From NCBI GenBank assembly GCA_032251145.1, contig JAVVER010000003.1, positions 6,210 to 70,209 on the forward strand: 64,000 nt of DNA, read 5' to 3'. Source of the DNA: BRH-c54 sp032251145. Lineage in GTDB: Bacteria > Bacteroidota > Bacteroidia > Flavobacteriales_E > Vicingaceae. Position numbers and translations under genes: made by a program. Of this stretch, positions 33,722 through 43,811 are shown in pieces. The notes beneath the pieces were generated by a model, which was given only the letters and a program-made list of their open reading frames with translations, made no database searches and had not been told where the DNA came from. The number at the start of each line of letters is the position of its first letter. Position 1 is the stretch's first letter.

Positions 33722-34699
33722 TTGTCTGTTATTAATACTATAAAAAAACCAATACAATACGAGCTCGATGAGTTTGAACCTAGGTTTAGAGCTTTTATGA
33801 AAAGTCGAGTTTCGTTGCTCGATAGAATAATGAACTACATTATTAAAAGAAAAGGAAAACAAATGCGTCCAATGTTTGTTTTTCTTTCAGCTAAAGCATT
33901 TGGTAAAACTACAGAATCTACTTATAGAGCAGCTTCTATGATAGAGCTATTACATACGGCAACCTTAGTTCATGATGATGTGGTTGATGATTCCGACAAA
34001 AGAAGAGGCTTTTTCTCTATTAACGCCTTGTGGAAAAACAAGATAGCTGTTTTGGTGGGCGATTATTTACTGTCTAAAGGTTTATTACTAGCAGTAGAGT
34101 ATGATGAATTTGAATTGCTGCGCATTATGTCTAACTCTGTTAGGGAAATGAGTGAAGGGGAATTATTACAAATTGAAAAAGCCAGAAAACTAGACATTAC
34201 AGAAGAGGTATATTATGAAATTATCCGACAAAAAACTGCAACACTTATAGCTTCATGCTGTGCTTCAGGAGCTAACTCTGTTGGTGCTAACAATGAAAAT
34301 ATTGAAAAAATGCGTCTGTTTGGTGAATTTACAGGCATAGCATTTCAGATTAAAGATGATTTGTTTGATTATGGGGGAAGTGCCGAAGAAATTGGAAAAC
34401 CAACTGGTATAGATATTAAAGAAAAGAAAATGACACTTCCTCTTATTTATACCTTGGGCGTGGCCTCAGAAAAAGATAAAAGATTTATAATTTCTACTGT
34501 TAAGCACAACAATACCAATCGTAAAAAAGTAAACGAAGTAATTGATTTAGTTACAAAGTATGGTGGAATATCTTACACTCAGAAAGCAATGTACTACTAT
34601 AAAAATAAAGCCTTAGCCATTTTAGATGAGTTAGAACAAAACGAGTCGATTGAAGGGTTAAGGCAGTTGGTTACTTACGTAACTGAGCGTAAAAACTGA
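33722..34699 (+). CDS. Polyprenyl (probably octaprenyl-type) diphosphate synthase
   Basis: Trans-prenyltransferase that chains isopentenyl diphosphate units, for menaquinone side chains or related lipids. The first aspartate-rich motif is LVHDDVVDDSDKRRG, the second is QIKDDLFDYGG. KGKQMRPMFVFLSAKAFG near the N-terminus holds the diphosphate-binding K/R residues. 325 residues, usual for long-chain enzymes. Start is TTG, since MSVINTIKKPIQYELDEFE aligns with the usual N-terminus. Chain length cannot be read from the sequence by eye. Confidence 0.92.
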   Translation: MSVINTIKKPIQYELDEFEPRFRAFMKSRVSLLDRIMNYIIKRKGKQMRPMFVFLSAKAFGKTTESTYRAASMIELLHTATLVHDDVVDDSDKRRGFFSINALWKNKIAVLVGDYLLSKGLLLAVEYDEFELLRIMSNSVREMSEGELLQIEKARKLDITEEVYYEIIRQKTATLIASCCASGANSVGANNENIEKMRLFGEFTGIAFQIKDDLFDYGGSAEEIGKPTGIDIKEKKMTLPLIYTLGVASEKDKRFIISTVKHNNTNRKKVNEVIDLVTKYGGISYTQKAMYYYKNKALAILDELEQNESIEGLRQLVTYVTERKN

Positions 34700-34969
34700 T
34701 GCAATTTTTTAGCATGTTTTTTTGCTGAATTTTCCAAAACGTTTCTTTACTCTTCTAGAATATAAACCCTCTACAAAGGAAAAAAATTGGTTAAATAATG
34801 TGTTTTACAATCTTTTACGGGGTATTTTTTAACCTTTCTGTTGGGTAATAATTTTAACTACGCTTATTATACATATTAATCTTAAGTACTTTATTTAGTT
34901 TGAATTAAGATAGTACATGTCATAATAAAATTAAAAAAAGATAAATGAAGTGTTTGATATAAGCATATA

Positions 34970-35728
34970 TCAAACAAATCTTATGTAAACATCTCCATAA
35001 GAAGTTGCTGTAAAATCATCTGTTTGTATGTAATCTACCATCTCTTTGCCATTTTTCCAAGTTGGCAAATTCAACTGCATAGATTCTCCATAAGAAAAAT
35101 TACATTCTATATTTCCTAATTTATTAAGATGAGTTAGGCAATCTAATAATACTTGTGTGTTTTCAGGAACAATGTATTCTAACGAAAGTGCTTTAAGTGG
35201 TTGAGATAGGCCTTTTAGCACATCAAATTCATAACCTTCCACATCAATTTTGCAAAAGTCGGGAACACCAAATTGTTTGATTAAATTGTCTAAAGTAGTC
35301 ATCTGAATTTCTACTGTTTTATTCCAGTTAGCTCCTTTAAAACGTTCTTCTTGCATCATATCAACATGGCTTTTAGAGAAAGAAGAGATTAATGTTGAAC
35401 CTGAAACATACAACTTTTCGGTGCTTTCTTTTTCGCCCAAACCTTTAGTGATAAGATTAATTTTGTCTCCAAATTTTTCTTGTAAGTGTAAATAACACTC
35501 TTGTTGTGGTTCAACTGCAACTACTTTTGCACCGAGCTCTAAAAATATAACCGTTCGGTTACCTTTGTTGGCTCCTACATCAAAACACAAATCGCCTTGT
35601 TTAATAAACTGGCTGTAAAATTTCTTTCTTTCTCCTTTCTTGAAAAGTGTAATTATTTTATTCTCAACGTCTATTGCAAAAGCGTATAGTCCAATTCCTC
35701 TTAATATACTTCTTATAATTTTTTTCAT
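34970..35728 (-). CDS. FkbM family methyltransferase
   Basis: S-adenosylmethionine-dependent methyltransferase. The SAM motif I is DLCFDVGANKGNRTVIFLEL, then VVAVEPQQECY and FCKIDVEGYEFDVLKGL, which are the FkbM hallmarks. Such enzymes often methylate sugars of surface polysaccharides or natural products. No glycan cluster is evident nearby, so the substrate is unknown. The intergenic 34700-34969 shows no gene. Confidence 0.9.
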   Translation of the reverse strand: MKKIIRSILRGIGLYAFAIDVENKIITLFKKGERKKFYSQFIKQGDLCFDVGANKGNRTVIFLELGAKVVAVEPQQECYLHLQEKFGDKINLITKGLGEKESTEKLYVSGSTLISSFSKSHVDMMQEERFKGANWNKTVEIQMTTLDNLIKQFGVPDFCKIDVEGYEFDVLKGLSQPLKALSLEYIVPENTQVLLDCLTHLNKLGNIECNFSYGESMQLNLPTWKNGKEMVDYIQTDDFTATSYGDVYIRFV

Positions 35729-35775
35729 TCTTTGTTTTTCATTTTATGATTGGCAGGTTTCGGGTTAAAGATTAT

Positions 35776-36564
35776 TCAAAATTTAAACCCTCTTTTTATT
35801 GCTTTATTGGGGATTTCGTTCAAAATTAAATTTTTATTTTCAGCCAACTGCTTAACTCTTTTTTTCCACGTTTGTTTTATGGTAAACCAATTTTCTTTTA
35901 TTGGAGAGTTGGTTGTTAAAATTATTTGATTACCTTGTTTTGCTAGGTCATTTGCATTATTAAAATCACACAACGAAGAAATATCTTTTTCTAACTTAGT
36001 TAAAGGCTTAGTGCTTAATTCGTCAAAGATTGTTTTATATTCAGCAAATTTTTTTTGTCTTTCCATTAAAAGCTCGTAATAATGTTCAAGCGGTTTTTTG
36101 TTGGTTAAAAGAAATAAATCATAAAAATCTTTTTGACTGCCTCTGTTTGCTGCAGCTAATAATTTTAATGCACCAATATCATCATCGTGTATTAATCTAA
36201 TTCCATCAATTGTTTCAGGTTTGTTAAGTAATTGTAAGTTTTGGATAAAGTCAATTTTTGTTTCTTGTTCTGGACAAACTATCTCTAACATTGCATTAGG
36301 GGAATAGGGTTGAGTTTTATTTCCAAAATTTCTTTTAACTATTTTTATGTTAGTTGATATATTTTTGTTTACAAAATTTATTATTTGTTCTAATTCGTCT
36401 ATGTGTAAAACAGTTGAAGTAAATAAATCAATGTCAATAGATTCTCTATGGTTGTATTTTATTGATAAATTCGTACCTCCACCTAAATTAAAAGTGCTTA
36501 ATAAAGGACACTCCATTAATTTAATTATAGTGTTTTTTAATTCATCAGAAACACCATTACGCAT
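35776..36564 (-). CDS. AbiEii/AbiGii-type nucleotidyltransferase (toxin-like)
   Basis: A 262-residue member of the nucleotidyltransferase AbiEii family. The active-site motif reads FNLGGGTNLSIKYNHRESID followed by IDLFT, giving the GG/S-and-DxD arrangement of these enzymes (DID). LNAML-like PNAMLEIVCPEQETKIDF and AALKLLAAANRGSQKDFYDL also fit. AbiEii proteins are toxins of type IV toxin-antitoxin/phage-defence modules and can block translation by modifying tRNA. Its start overlaps the upstream small gene by eight bases, so the two form one unit. Whether this pair is toxic is not shown by the sequence. Confidence 0.85.
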   Translation of the reverse strand: MRNGVSDELKNTIIKLMECPLLSTFNLGGGTNLSIKYNHRESIDIDLFTSTVLHIDELEQIINFVNKNISTNIKIVKRNFGNKTQPYSPNAMLEIVCPEQETKIDFIQNLQLLNKPETIDGIRLIHDDDIGALKLLAAANRGSQKDFYDLFLLTNKKPLEHYYELLMERQKKFAEYKTIFDELSTKPLTKLEKDISSLCDFNNANDLAKQGNQIILTTNSPIKENWFTIKQTWKKRVKQLAENKNLILNEIPNKAIKRGFKF

Positions 36565-36889
36565 ACATTGATTGTTTTAAATTTGATTTGTAGTATGGAA
36601 ATTGTGATGGTTTCATTTTGTAACGGTTACATAATTTCTCAATTAATTCATTTCCAATTATCTCCATACTCTCATTGGCGTAGTATTTTATTTCTTCGAT
36701 AGAAAAAATTAATTCTAATTTATTTACGAGTACTTTAAAATCAACATCAGCCATTTTCAAAACCCTTTGAATAATAAAACTTCTGTCTTGCCAATTTTTA
36801 AGACTTAACTTATCTACATCACAATCCCAAAACACATATTTTGGAAATATGCTAGAAAGTGGTTTGTTGCTATTTTTAACAGCTTTCAT
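36557..36889 (-). CDS. Small partner protein of the AbiEii gene (DUF6922-like)
   Basis: 110 residues, no signal peptide. The opening SIFPKYVFWDCDVDKLSLKN and the following RSFIIQRVLKMADVDFKVL resemble the DUF6922 type I recall from Bacteroidota, though I cannot run a comparison. It is unlike the winged-helix AbiEi antitoxin, so the module is not a textbook AbiE. Position as first gene with an overlapping AbiEii gene suggests an antitoxin or substrate-recognition role. A TAACTTTG element ends four bases before the ATG. Confidence 0.7.
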   Translation of the reverse strand: MKAVKNSNKPLSSIFPKYVFWDCDVDKLSLKNWQDRSFIIQRVLKMADVDFKVLVNKLELIFSIEEIKYYANESMEIIGNELIEKLCNRYKMKPSQFPYYKSNLKQSMYA

Positions 36890-37074
36890 AAAACAAAGTT
36901 ACTAATAACTTGCTATTTGTACGTCAGTTTAAGCATATTTGTTATCTTAAAAGCAAGACACTACCTAATTTTAACAACTCATTTCTAGATTGTTTTCAAG
37001 ACGATTCAACTCCATTATCACTTTGTTGAACCTATTCGAACTGACATACTAACTACTAACACCTAACTACTCAT

Positions 37075-40000
37075 TTACCTACTTGTGCTTAACAGAGCAT
37101 TAATAGCATCAAAGCGTTCTTTCATTTCTTCTCCTAATCCTGATTCTTTGTATCTATCGTTCGTTAACATAATCAACTGCTGAAGAATGTATTTGGTAAA
37201 TCCTTCTTCACGTTCAACAAATTTTCTGTGTTTTCCTTTTAACGACATATAATAATTTAAGTCGTCTTCATAAATATCCAGCAATATTTTTACAATTTCA
37301 TTCGCCTTATCGTATGCTTCTAATCTATAATAATGTTCTGCAATAGAAACCATAAATTGGTTATAAGGAACATTTTTATGAGGGATTACTTCCAAGCATT
37401 TATCTAATACTTCTAATGCTTTTTCTTTTTTTCCCTGTCTAATAAAATCACCCGCTAAACGAGCAAAATTATTACGGAAATTCATACACATTCTTCTGTT
37501 ATTTTCATCCATGTATATTTCTGACTTGTTCATTCCTCCCCATTCAAACTTAGTCATCAGATTTTTATACATTGCTTCTGTATTTACCTCTCCTGTTTGT
37601 CCGTCAAAACTTTGAGCTTTAAAAGGCACTAATCTATAAGCCAGTCCTTCAATTTGAAAATAATCGGTTAATCCTAGATAAGCATCATCACCGGTAGTAA
37701 TAGCAAAATAGATAGGTCTTTTCCAGTCGTTGGCAGCTAATATATCTAAAATAATAAGGTCTTTTTTATAAATTCCGTTAGCTTCTATGCTCCACTCTAC
37801 ATTATCTAAAATTCTATCAGCTTTATCTTTAGAAACGGTACCATTAGCTAAAACAAGTTCTTTATCAACAGAAATTTTAAATTTCTTAGTTGGTAAATAA
37901 TCTATTTGTTTATTGTTGTTTCCGGTTATTTTAGATTTAGGACTATCATCTGTAACAAACTTAATAATTTCATCTACATCAGTATGTCCTTCAATTCCTC
38001 TATCATATACATAAACATAATCATTAGTATTTTGTCTTATTTTATGGTCAGGAAGCATTTGTGGTATTCCATCAGAATCCCATGCTTTTCTTCGCATTTG
38101 TTCTATATACCAATCTGTATTTAATAAACTTAAATTAACTACTCTTACATCTGTTCTAAAGCCTTCTACATCTTGAACATACCAAAGCGGGAAAGTATCA
38201 TTATCTCCATTGGTAAACAAAATAGCATTTGGGGCACATGAGTTTAAATAGTTTTTTGCAAAATCTCTTGCAGTATATCTTTTTGAACGATCATGGTCAT
38301 CCCAATTTTGGTTAGCCATTAATACTGGAACGGCCAACAAACAAAAAGTAGTTACTAATCCTGCACTTGTTAAACGTTGTATTTTCTTTCCTAGAATTTC
38401 ATACAAAGCATAAACTCCTAAGGCTATCCATATAGCAAAAACATAAAATGAACCTACATAAGCATAATCCCTTTCTCTTGGTTGTGGAGAAGGAGGATTG
38501 GTATAAAAGTTAATAGCTAATCCTGTAAAGAAAAATAATAACGCAAGTATTAACCAATCTTTTGGATCTTTAATAAATTGATAGATCAACCCAATAATTC
38601 CTAATATAAGAGGTAAAAGGAAATAGCGATTATGTCCTCTATTTTCTGTAACGCTTTTAGAAAGTTTATCTTGATTTCCTAGTCTGGCAGCATCAAGAGG
38701 TTTGATTCCACTAATCCAGTTTCCATTAACTATTTCATTGGGAGTAGAGTTTTGAACATCACTTTGTCTTCCAGCAAAATTCCACATGAAGTATCTCCAG
38801 TAAAGATGTCCCCATTGATAACTGAATAGAAAAGCTAAATTATCACTGAATTTTGGTATTTTGATAGTCTCCCCATTTGAAGCCCTAACATTTTTACCTT
38901 TAATGTCAACCCAATTTTTATAATCTCTTACATGGTTAGCTTGAGAACTCCACATTCTAGGAAAAAACCCTGAAGCTTTATCGTCATAGTTCGGCTTGTC
39001 TTTTTCTCCTTTATTAGTGGCTTCATATTTACCTGTTTCTTTATTTTGGTAATAAACTGTCTTACCCTCAACAAAAGGCTCTCTGCTATCTAATGGGGTA
39101 TTATAAAATTGTCCAGATAAAAATGGAGCAGATCCATATTGCTCACGATTTAAGTATGATAATAAACTAAATACATTCTCTGGATTATTTTCATCCATTG
39201 GAGGGTTGGCAGCTGAGCGAATTAAAATAACCGAATAAGTAGAGTAACCTATAATAATGACACTAAAGCAAAGTAAAACTGTATTCCATAGTACCTTACC
39301 TTTTTGTTGCGTATAATATAGTCCGTAAGCAACTAATGCTGCTAAAAGAATAAAGTAGAAAACCAATCCAGAGTGAAAAGGCATTCCCAATGTATTTACC
39401 ATAAACAATTCAAAGATAGAGGCTAACTTATATGTTCCCGGTATAATTCCAAATTGAACAATACCTAGAATAAGTACAGATACTCCTGAAGCAATAAAAA
39501 ACCTTTTTGCAGTTAACTCTCTGGTTTTAAAATAGTATAAAAACACCATTGCAGGTATTGCTAATAAGTTCAATAAATGGACTCCAATAGAAAGTCCCAT
39601 TAAATAAGCTATAAAAACCAACCACCTGGTGCTATGCGGCTCATGAGCTACTGCATCCCATTTAAGAATTCCCCAAAATACAGCAGCAGTAAATAATGAA
39701 GACATAGCATAAACTTCACCTTCTACCGCAGAAAACCAAAATGAATCTGAAAAAGTGTAAGCTAAAGAACCTACAACAGCACTCCCAAATACTGCAACCA
39801 TAGCAGCTTTATCCATTTCTCCTGTTTTAACTACCATTTTTTTAATTATTGCTGTTATAGACCAAAACAAAAATAAAATAGTAAAAGAACTACTTAGTGC
39901 CGACATTGCATTAATAGCAACAGCTGCATTTTCAGGGGTTGTAAACATGGTAAAAAACCTACCTATAAGCATAAATAATGGTGCTCCTGGTGGGTGACCA

Positions 40001-40140
40001 ACTTCTAAATTATAAGCAGCAGCGATAAACTCACCACAATCCCAAAAACTTGTTGTGGGCTCTATGGTTGATAGATATACAAATGAAGCAATTGCCCAAA
40101 TTATCCATCCTATAATATTGTTCAGTTTTTTATATTCCAT
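37075..40140 (-). CDS. DUF2723 multi-pass membrane protein with TPR-like tail
   Basis: 1021 residues. The N-terminus (NNIIGWIIWAIASFVYLSTI, then EPTTSFWDCGEFIAAAYNLE and VGHPPGAPLFMLIGRFF) is the DUF2723 signature, related to membrane glycosyltransferases that use lipid-linked sugars; the D/E and H residues of this loop would be the acceptor/donor site. About a dozen helices are split by a long extracytoplasmic insert (about residues 300-490). After a second helix group comes a soluble part with DDHDRSKRYTARDFAKNYLN and TPR-like helices at the end. Often proposed to glycosylate proteins in Bacteroidota; that is inference here. The region 36890-37074 has no gene. Confidence 0.88.
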   Translation of the reverse strand: MEYKKLNNIIGWIIWAIASFVYLSTIEPTTSFWDCGEFIAAAYNLEVGHPPGAPLFMLIGRFFTMFTTPENAAVAINAMSALSSSFTILFLFWSITAIIKKMVVKTGEMDKAAMVAVFGSAVVGSLAYTFSDSFWFSAVEGEVYAMSSLFTAAVFWGILKWDAVAHEPHSTRWLVFIAYLMGLSIGVHLLNLLAIPAMVFLYYFKTRELTAKRFFIASGVSVLILGIVQFGIIPGTYKLASIFELFMVNTLGMPFHSGLVFYFILLAALVAYGLYYTQQKGKVLWNTVLLCFSVIIIGYSTYSVILIRSAANPPMDENNPENVFSLLSYLNREQYGSAPFLSGQFYNTPLDSREPFVEGKTVYYQNKETGKYEATNKGEKDKPNYDDKASGFFPRMWSSQANHVRDYKNWVDIKGKNVRASNGETIKIPKFSDNLAFLFSYQWGHLYWRYFMWNFAGRQSDVQNSTPNEIVNGNWISGIKPLDAARLGNQDKLSKSVTENRGHNRYFLLPLILGIIGLIYQFIKDPKDWLILALLFFFTGLAINFYTNPPSPQPRERDYAYVGSFYVFAIWIALGVYALYEILGKKIQRLTSAGLVTTFCLLAVPVLMANQNWDDHDRSKRYTARDFAKNYLNSCAPNAILFTNGDNDTFPLWYVQDVEGFRTDVRVVNLSLLNTDWYIEQMRRKAWDSDGIPQMLPDHKIRQNTNDYVYVYDRGIEGHTDVDEIIKFVTDDSPKSKITGNNNKQIDYLPTKKFKISVDKELVLANGTVSKDKADRILDNVEWSIEANGIYKKDLIILDILAANDWKRPIYFAITTGDDAYLGLTDYFQIEGLAYRLVPFKAQSFDGQTGEVNTEAMYKNLMTKFEWGGMNKSEIYMDENNRRMCMNFRNNFARLAGDFIRQGKKEKALEVLDKCLEVIPHKNVPYNQFMVSIAEHYYRLEAYDKANEIVKILLDIYEDDLNYYMSLKGKHRKFVEREEGFTKYILQQLIMLTNDRYKESGLGEEMKERFDAINALLSTSR

Positions 40141-40293
40141 GATGTTCAGTATTATTTAAGTTCACGAAAATATGAAATTCTTGTCTAATGAAGAATAATA
40201 TTTACAGTTAATGATTGTTAAAAGTTAAATTGAAGATAATTGCAACAAAATGAACACATAAATAATTGTAAAAATTTATGCCTTGAAAAAAAT

Positions 40294-40323
40294 TTGTACA
40301 AGTAAAAAAAATTATTACTTTTG
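40294..40323 (+). promoter_or_regulatory. Promoter of tRNA-Gln
   Basis: TTG (40294-40296), exactly 19 bases, TACTTTTG (40316-40323), ten bases before the mature tRNA 5' end. Confidence 0.85.
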
Positions 40324-40332
40324 CCGTCCAAT

Positions 40333-40405
40333 TGTCCGATGGTGTAACTGGCAACACGTCTGGTTTTGGTCCAGAAGAGTCTAGGTTCGAGCCCTAGTCG
40401 GACAA
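40333..40405 (+). tRNA. tRNA-Gln (anticodon UUG)
   Basis: A full clover-leaf of 73 bases: acceptor TGTCCGA / TCGGACA, D-stem GTGT / ACAC, anticodon stem TCTGG / CCAGA around loop TTTTGGT with anticodon TTG at 40396-equivalent loop positions 40366-40368, T-stem CTAGG / CCTAG with TTCGAGC, discriminator A. CCA is not encoded. Promoter and terminator fit a single-tRNA transcript. Confidence 0.96.
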
Positions 40406-40410
40406 CTTTT

Positions 40411-40449
40411 AAAACCCAATAAATTGAAAAACAGTTTATTGGGTTTTTT
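40411..40449 (+). terminator. Terminator of tRNA-Gln
   Basis: AAACCCAATAAA pairs with TTTATTGGGTTT, loop of 11 bases, then a T-run. Confidence 0.9.
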
Positions 40450-40571
40450 GTTTTTTACACTTTCTTTCCTAAATGTAAAAATAGGATTTCAATACTACCC
40501 ATCAAATAATATTGTTTCTTGCTCACTTTTAGGTTAACTTTATAGCTTAATTAATTTTAATCTGCTGCTTT

Positions 40572-43500
40572 ATGCGAAAAACAAACTTTTTTAAAACTAC
40601 TTTCTTCTCCCTACTTTTATTAGGAACAGTAGTTACCGTTAATGCTCAACAACATGCTAACTTATGGACTAAAACAACCAAAGTAGCCGTAAATAATAAA
40701 ATAAATACAACTACCCTCCCAATAAATTTTGATGTTTATCAGTTGGATATTGCTACTTTACAAATCTTGTTAAACCAAGCTCCGAAAAGATTTTCTCAAA
40801 ACACATCAACCCTTATTTTAGGGTTTCCTACAGGAAATGGAACAATAGAAAATTTTGAAGTATTTGAAGCGTCTATCTTTCATCCAGATTTAGCTGCAAA
40901 ATATCCTGAAATTAAATCTTTTTTTGGAAAAAGTACAACAACAGCTTCTACCATCAGGTTTAGTTTTTCTCCACAAAAAGGCTTAAGCAGTATGCTTTTC
41001 AGATTAGATAGAAAAAGTGTTTTTATTGAACCATATTCTACCGATTTAACCTCTTATGCAGTATATTCGAGAAAAGCAAATGAAGTAAATCAACATACTT
41101 TTGAATGTTTAACAGACGATATTGCACTAGACATGAAAAAAATTAAGCAATCCAACAATAAGGATGCAAACGACCAAACATTAAGAACTTTTTTAACTGC
41201 TGTTTCTGCTACAGGAGAATATACCGTTTGGCACGGAGGAACAAAAATATTAGCTATGGCTGCCATAAATGCTACGATGACAAGAGTTAATGGTGTTTAT
41301 GAAACAGATTTTGGGATTACTATGCAGTTGGTTGCTAATAATGATGATGTGGTATTTACCAATCCTTCAACAGATCCTTATACCAATAGTTTAAATAATC
41401 AACTACAAACCACTTTAACTAATGTTATACAAGAAACAAATTATCATGTAGGACATTTATTACACCAAGGTTCTAACAACGGAAATGCTGGTTGTATAGG
41501 TTGTGTGTGTGTAAACAATCAAAAAGGAAGAGGTTTTAGTTCACATTCTGTTCCACAAGGAGATAATTTTGATGTGGATTTTGTAGCCCATGAATTTGGA
41601 CATCAATTTGGGGCTAATCATACTTGGACTCATGGTGGAAATGAAAGTACAGGAGCTCAAATGGAACCTGGAAGTGGTTCAACCATTATGGGCTATGCAG
41701 GAATTACTGGAGCTTCAGATGTTCAACCTCATAGTGATGATTATTTCAACTTTTTCAACATCCAACAAGTTACTACTAATGTAGCTTCAAAAAGCTGTTA
41801 TACTTCTACACCAATGGTAAATACTGCCCCTACAGCAAATGCCGGAGCTGATTATACTATTCCAAAAGGAACTGCTTTTATTTTAGAAGGAAGTGGCTCA
41901 GATCCCGATGTAGATTCACTTTCGTTTTGTTGGGAACAAGGAGATGTAGGGTTTAACTCTCAAACAAGTGTAAGTGCAACAAGTACCGGAAGTCCAGCTT
42001 TTCGCTCTAAAGCACCAACCACTTCTCCAAATAGGTATTTGCCTCAACTTTCAAGTGTAATAGCTGGTAATTTAACTACCCAATGGGAAACCGTTTCCAA
42101 TGTAGGAAGAACCATGAATTTTTCATTAACTGTAAGAGATAACCTTTCAGGAGGTGGACAAAACAAAATTGATAATATGGTAGTTACTGTTGATGGTAAC
42201 TCAGGTCCGTTTACAGTAACATCTCAAAATACAGCTGTTACTTGGAATGAAGGAAGCACAGAAACTGTAACATGGAATGTTGCAGGAACAAATACGGGAG
42301 CTGTAAACACTCCAAATGTAGATATTTTCTTATCTCAAGATGGAGGATATACCTACCCAATTACTTTAGCAACAGGAGTTCCTAATAATGGTTCAGCAAA
42401 TGTTACTGTCCCAACAGGAAGTGCAACTACTAACGCTAGATTAATGGTAAGAGGTGCAGGCAACATATTTTATGCGTTAAACTCAACTAATTTTACTATT
42501 CAGGCTTCAGAATTTGTAATGAATTTTGCACCTGGTGCTACTAGTAATGATATTTGTGCTCCAGGAACATCAACCTATAATTTTACTTACAATACATTTT
42601 TAGGATTTAATGATGTTACTACTTTTTCTGCTTCAGGAAATCCAGCTGGTACAACTGTAAGTTTTACTCCTTCAACAGCACAAGCTAATGGTACAAATGT
42701 AACTGTTCAGATTTCAGGAATAACAGCCGCAATGGTTGGATCACACAATATTACCATAACCGGAACAGCAAGTTCTGTAACGCAATCAACAGGTATAAAC
42801 TTAAATGTATTCTCAACAAACTTTACTCCTCTTAACCTTTTAAGCCCTGCAAATGGAACCGTTAATGTTTCTGGACCTTATACGTTTACTTGGCAAGCAG
42901 ACCCTAATGCTGCAACGTATGATATTGATATAGCTACAGATGCTGCTTTTACAAACATAGTTGACAATGCTACTGGACTAACAAGTGCAACTTATACTTC
43001 TTTAACCCTTGCAGCTGATACGGAACATTATTGGAGAGTAAGACCAAACAATCAATGTGGTTCTGGAAGTTTTTCTTCAAGCAACTCTTTTACAACAAGT
43101 AATTGTATTACAGCTATGAGTACAAATGTTCCTGTAACCATTCCTAGTAGTAGTGCAGCAACTGTAACCTCAACATTAAATATTAGTAACTCAGGAACAA
43201 TAAACGATGTAAATGTTATTGACTTAATAGGAACACATACTTGGATAAATGACTTAATAATTACACTACAAAGTCCACAAGGAACAGTAGTTACCTTATT
43301 CGACCAAATATGTAACAGTGAAAATGATTTTGATGTAAACTTTGATGATGCTGCAACACCTGGAGCTTTACCATGTCCTCCAGTTGGTGGTGGAACTTAC
43401 CAACCTCAAGATGCTTTAACTGCTTTTAATGGTGAAAACCCACAAGGAACATGGACACTTACCATTGAAGATGTTTTTAATTTTGATGGTGGAAGCTTAA

Positions 43501-43793
43501 ATAGTTGGGGACTAGAAATCTGTATGAATTCTACATTAGTAGGTGTTGATGAATTAACTAATTTTATTGATGTAGTGCTTTATCCTAACCCAGCTAATAA
43601 TCAACTTAATATTAAGGGCTTGCCAAATGGAAATACGAATATTACTATTACAGATGTAACGGGTAAAATTATTTTAACAACTAATGTCAGCTTACAAACA
43701 GTTTTAGACATCAGTAATTTCTCATCGGGAATTTATTTTATGCAACTAAATAATGATGCCACTACAAAAACATTAAAATTTGTAAAAGAGTAA
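40572..43793 (+). CDS. Secreted reprolysin-like metalloprotease with T9SS sorting domain
   Basis: Signal peptide ending VVTVNAQQ. The catalytic motif is VAHEFGHQFGANHTW, with H340, H344 and H350 binding zinc and E341 catalytic, of metzincin (M12B-like) type, followed by a Met-turn candidate GSTIMGYAG. Then come Ig/PKD-like segments (APTANAGADYTIPKGTAFIL), a fibronectin-like region, a proprotein-convertase P-type domain near 850-990 ending GGSLNSWGLEICMN, and a C-terminal type A sorting domain (VVLYPNPANNQLNIKGL to KTLKFVKE). Known biology: such proteins cross the outer membrane by the T9SS, whose core is encoded at 11-17 kb. 1073 residues. Confidence 0.93.
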   Translation: MRKTNFFKTTFFSLLLLGTVVTVNAQQHANLWTKTTKVAVNNKINTTTLPINFDVYQLDIATLQILLNQAPKRFSQNTSTLILGFPTGNGTIENFEVFEASIFHPDLAAKYPEIKSFFGKSTTTASTIRFSFSPQKGLSSMLFRLDRKSVFIEPYSTDLTSYAVYSRKANEVNQHTFECLTDDIALDMKKIKQSNNKDANDQTLRTFLTAVSATGEYTVWHGGTKILAMAAINATMTRVNGVYETDFGITMQLVANNDDVVFTNPSTDPYTNSLNNQLQTTLTNVIQETNYHVGHLLHQGSNNGNAGCIGCVCVNNQKGRGFSSHSVPQGDNFDVDFVAHEFGHQFGANHTWTHGGNESTGAQMEPGSGSTIMGYAGITGASDVQPHSDDYFNFFNIQQVTTNVASKSCYTSTPMVNTAPTANAGADYTIPKGTAFILEGSGSDPDVDSLSFCWEQGDVGFNSQTSVSATSTGSPAFRSKAPTTSPNRYLPQLSSVIAGNLTTQWETVSNVGRTMNFSLTVRDNLSGGGQNKIDNMVVTVDGNSGPFTVTSQNTAVTWNEGSTETVTWNVAGTNTGAVNTPNVDIFLSQDGGYTYPITLATGVPNNGSANVTVPTGSATTNARLMVRGAGNIFYALNSTNFTIQASEFVMNFAPGATSNDICAPGTSTYNFTYNTFLGFNDVTTFSASGNPAGTTVSFTPSTAQANGTNVTVQISGITAAMVGSHNITITGTASSVTQSTGINLNVFSTNFTPLNLLSPANGTVNVSGPYTFTWQADPNAATYDIDIATDAAFTNIVDNATGLTSATYTSLTLAADTEHYWRVRPNNQCGSGSFSSSNSFTTSNCITAMSTNVPVTIPSSSAATVTSTLNISNSGTINDVNVIDLIGTHTWINDLIITLQSPQGTVVTLFDQICNSENDFDVNFDDAATPGALPCPPVGGGTYQPQDALTAFNGENPQGTWTLTIEDVFNFDGGSLNSWGLEICMNSTLVGVDELTNFIDVVLYPNPANNQLNIKGLPNGNTNITITDVTGKIILTTNVSLQTVLDISNFSSGIYFMQLNNDATTKTLKFVKE

Positions 43794-43807
43794 TTTCACT
43801 ACTTTTG
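43780..43807 (+). promoter_or_regulatory. Promoter of the YkgJ gene
   Basis: TTG (43780-43782), 17 bases, TACTTTTG (43800-43807). It overlaps the end of the protease gene and ends four bases before the ATG at 43812. Confidence 0.65.
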
Positions 43808-43811
43808 TAGT

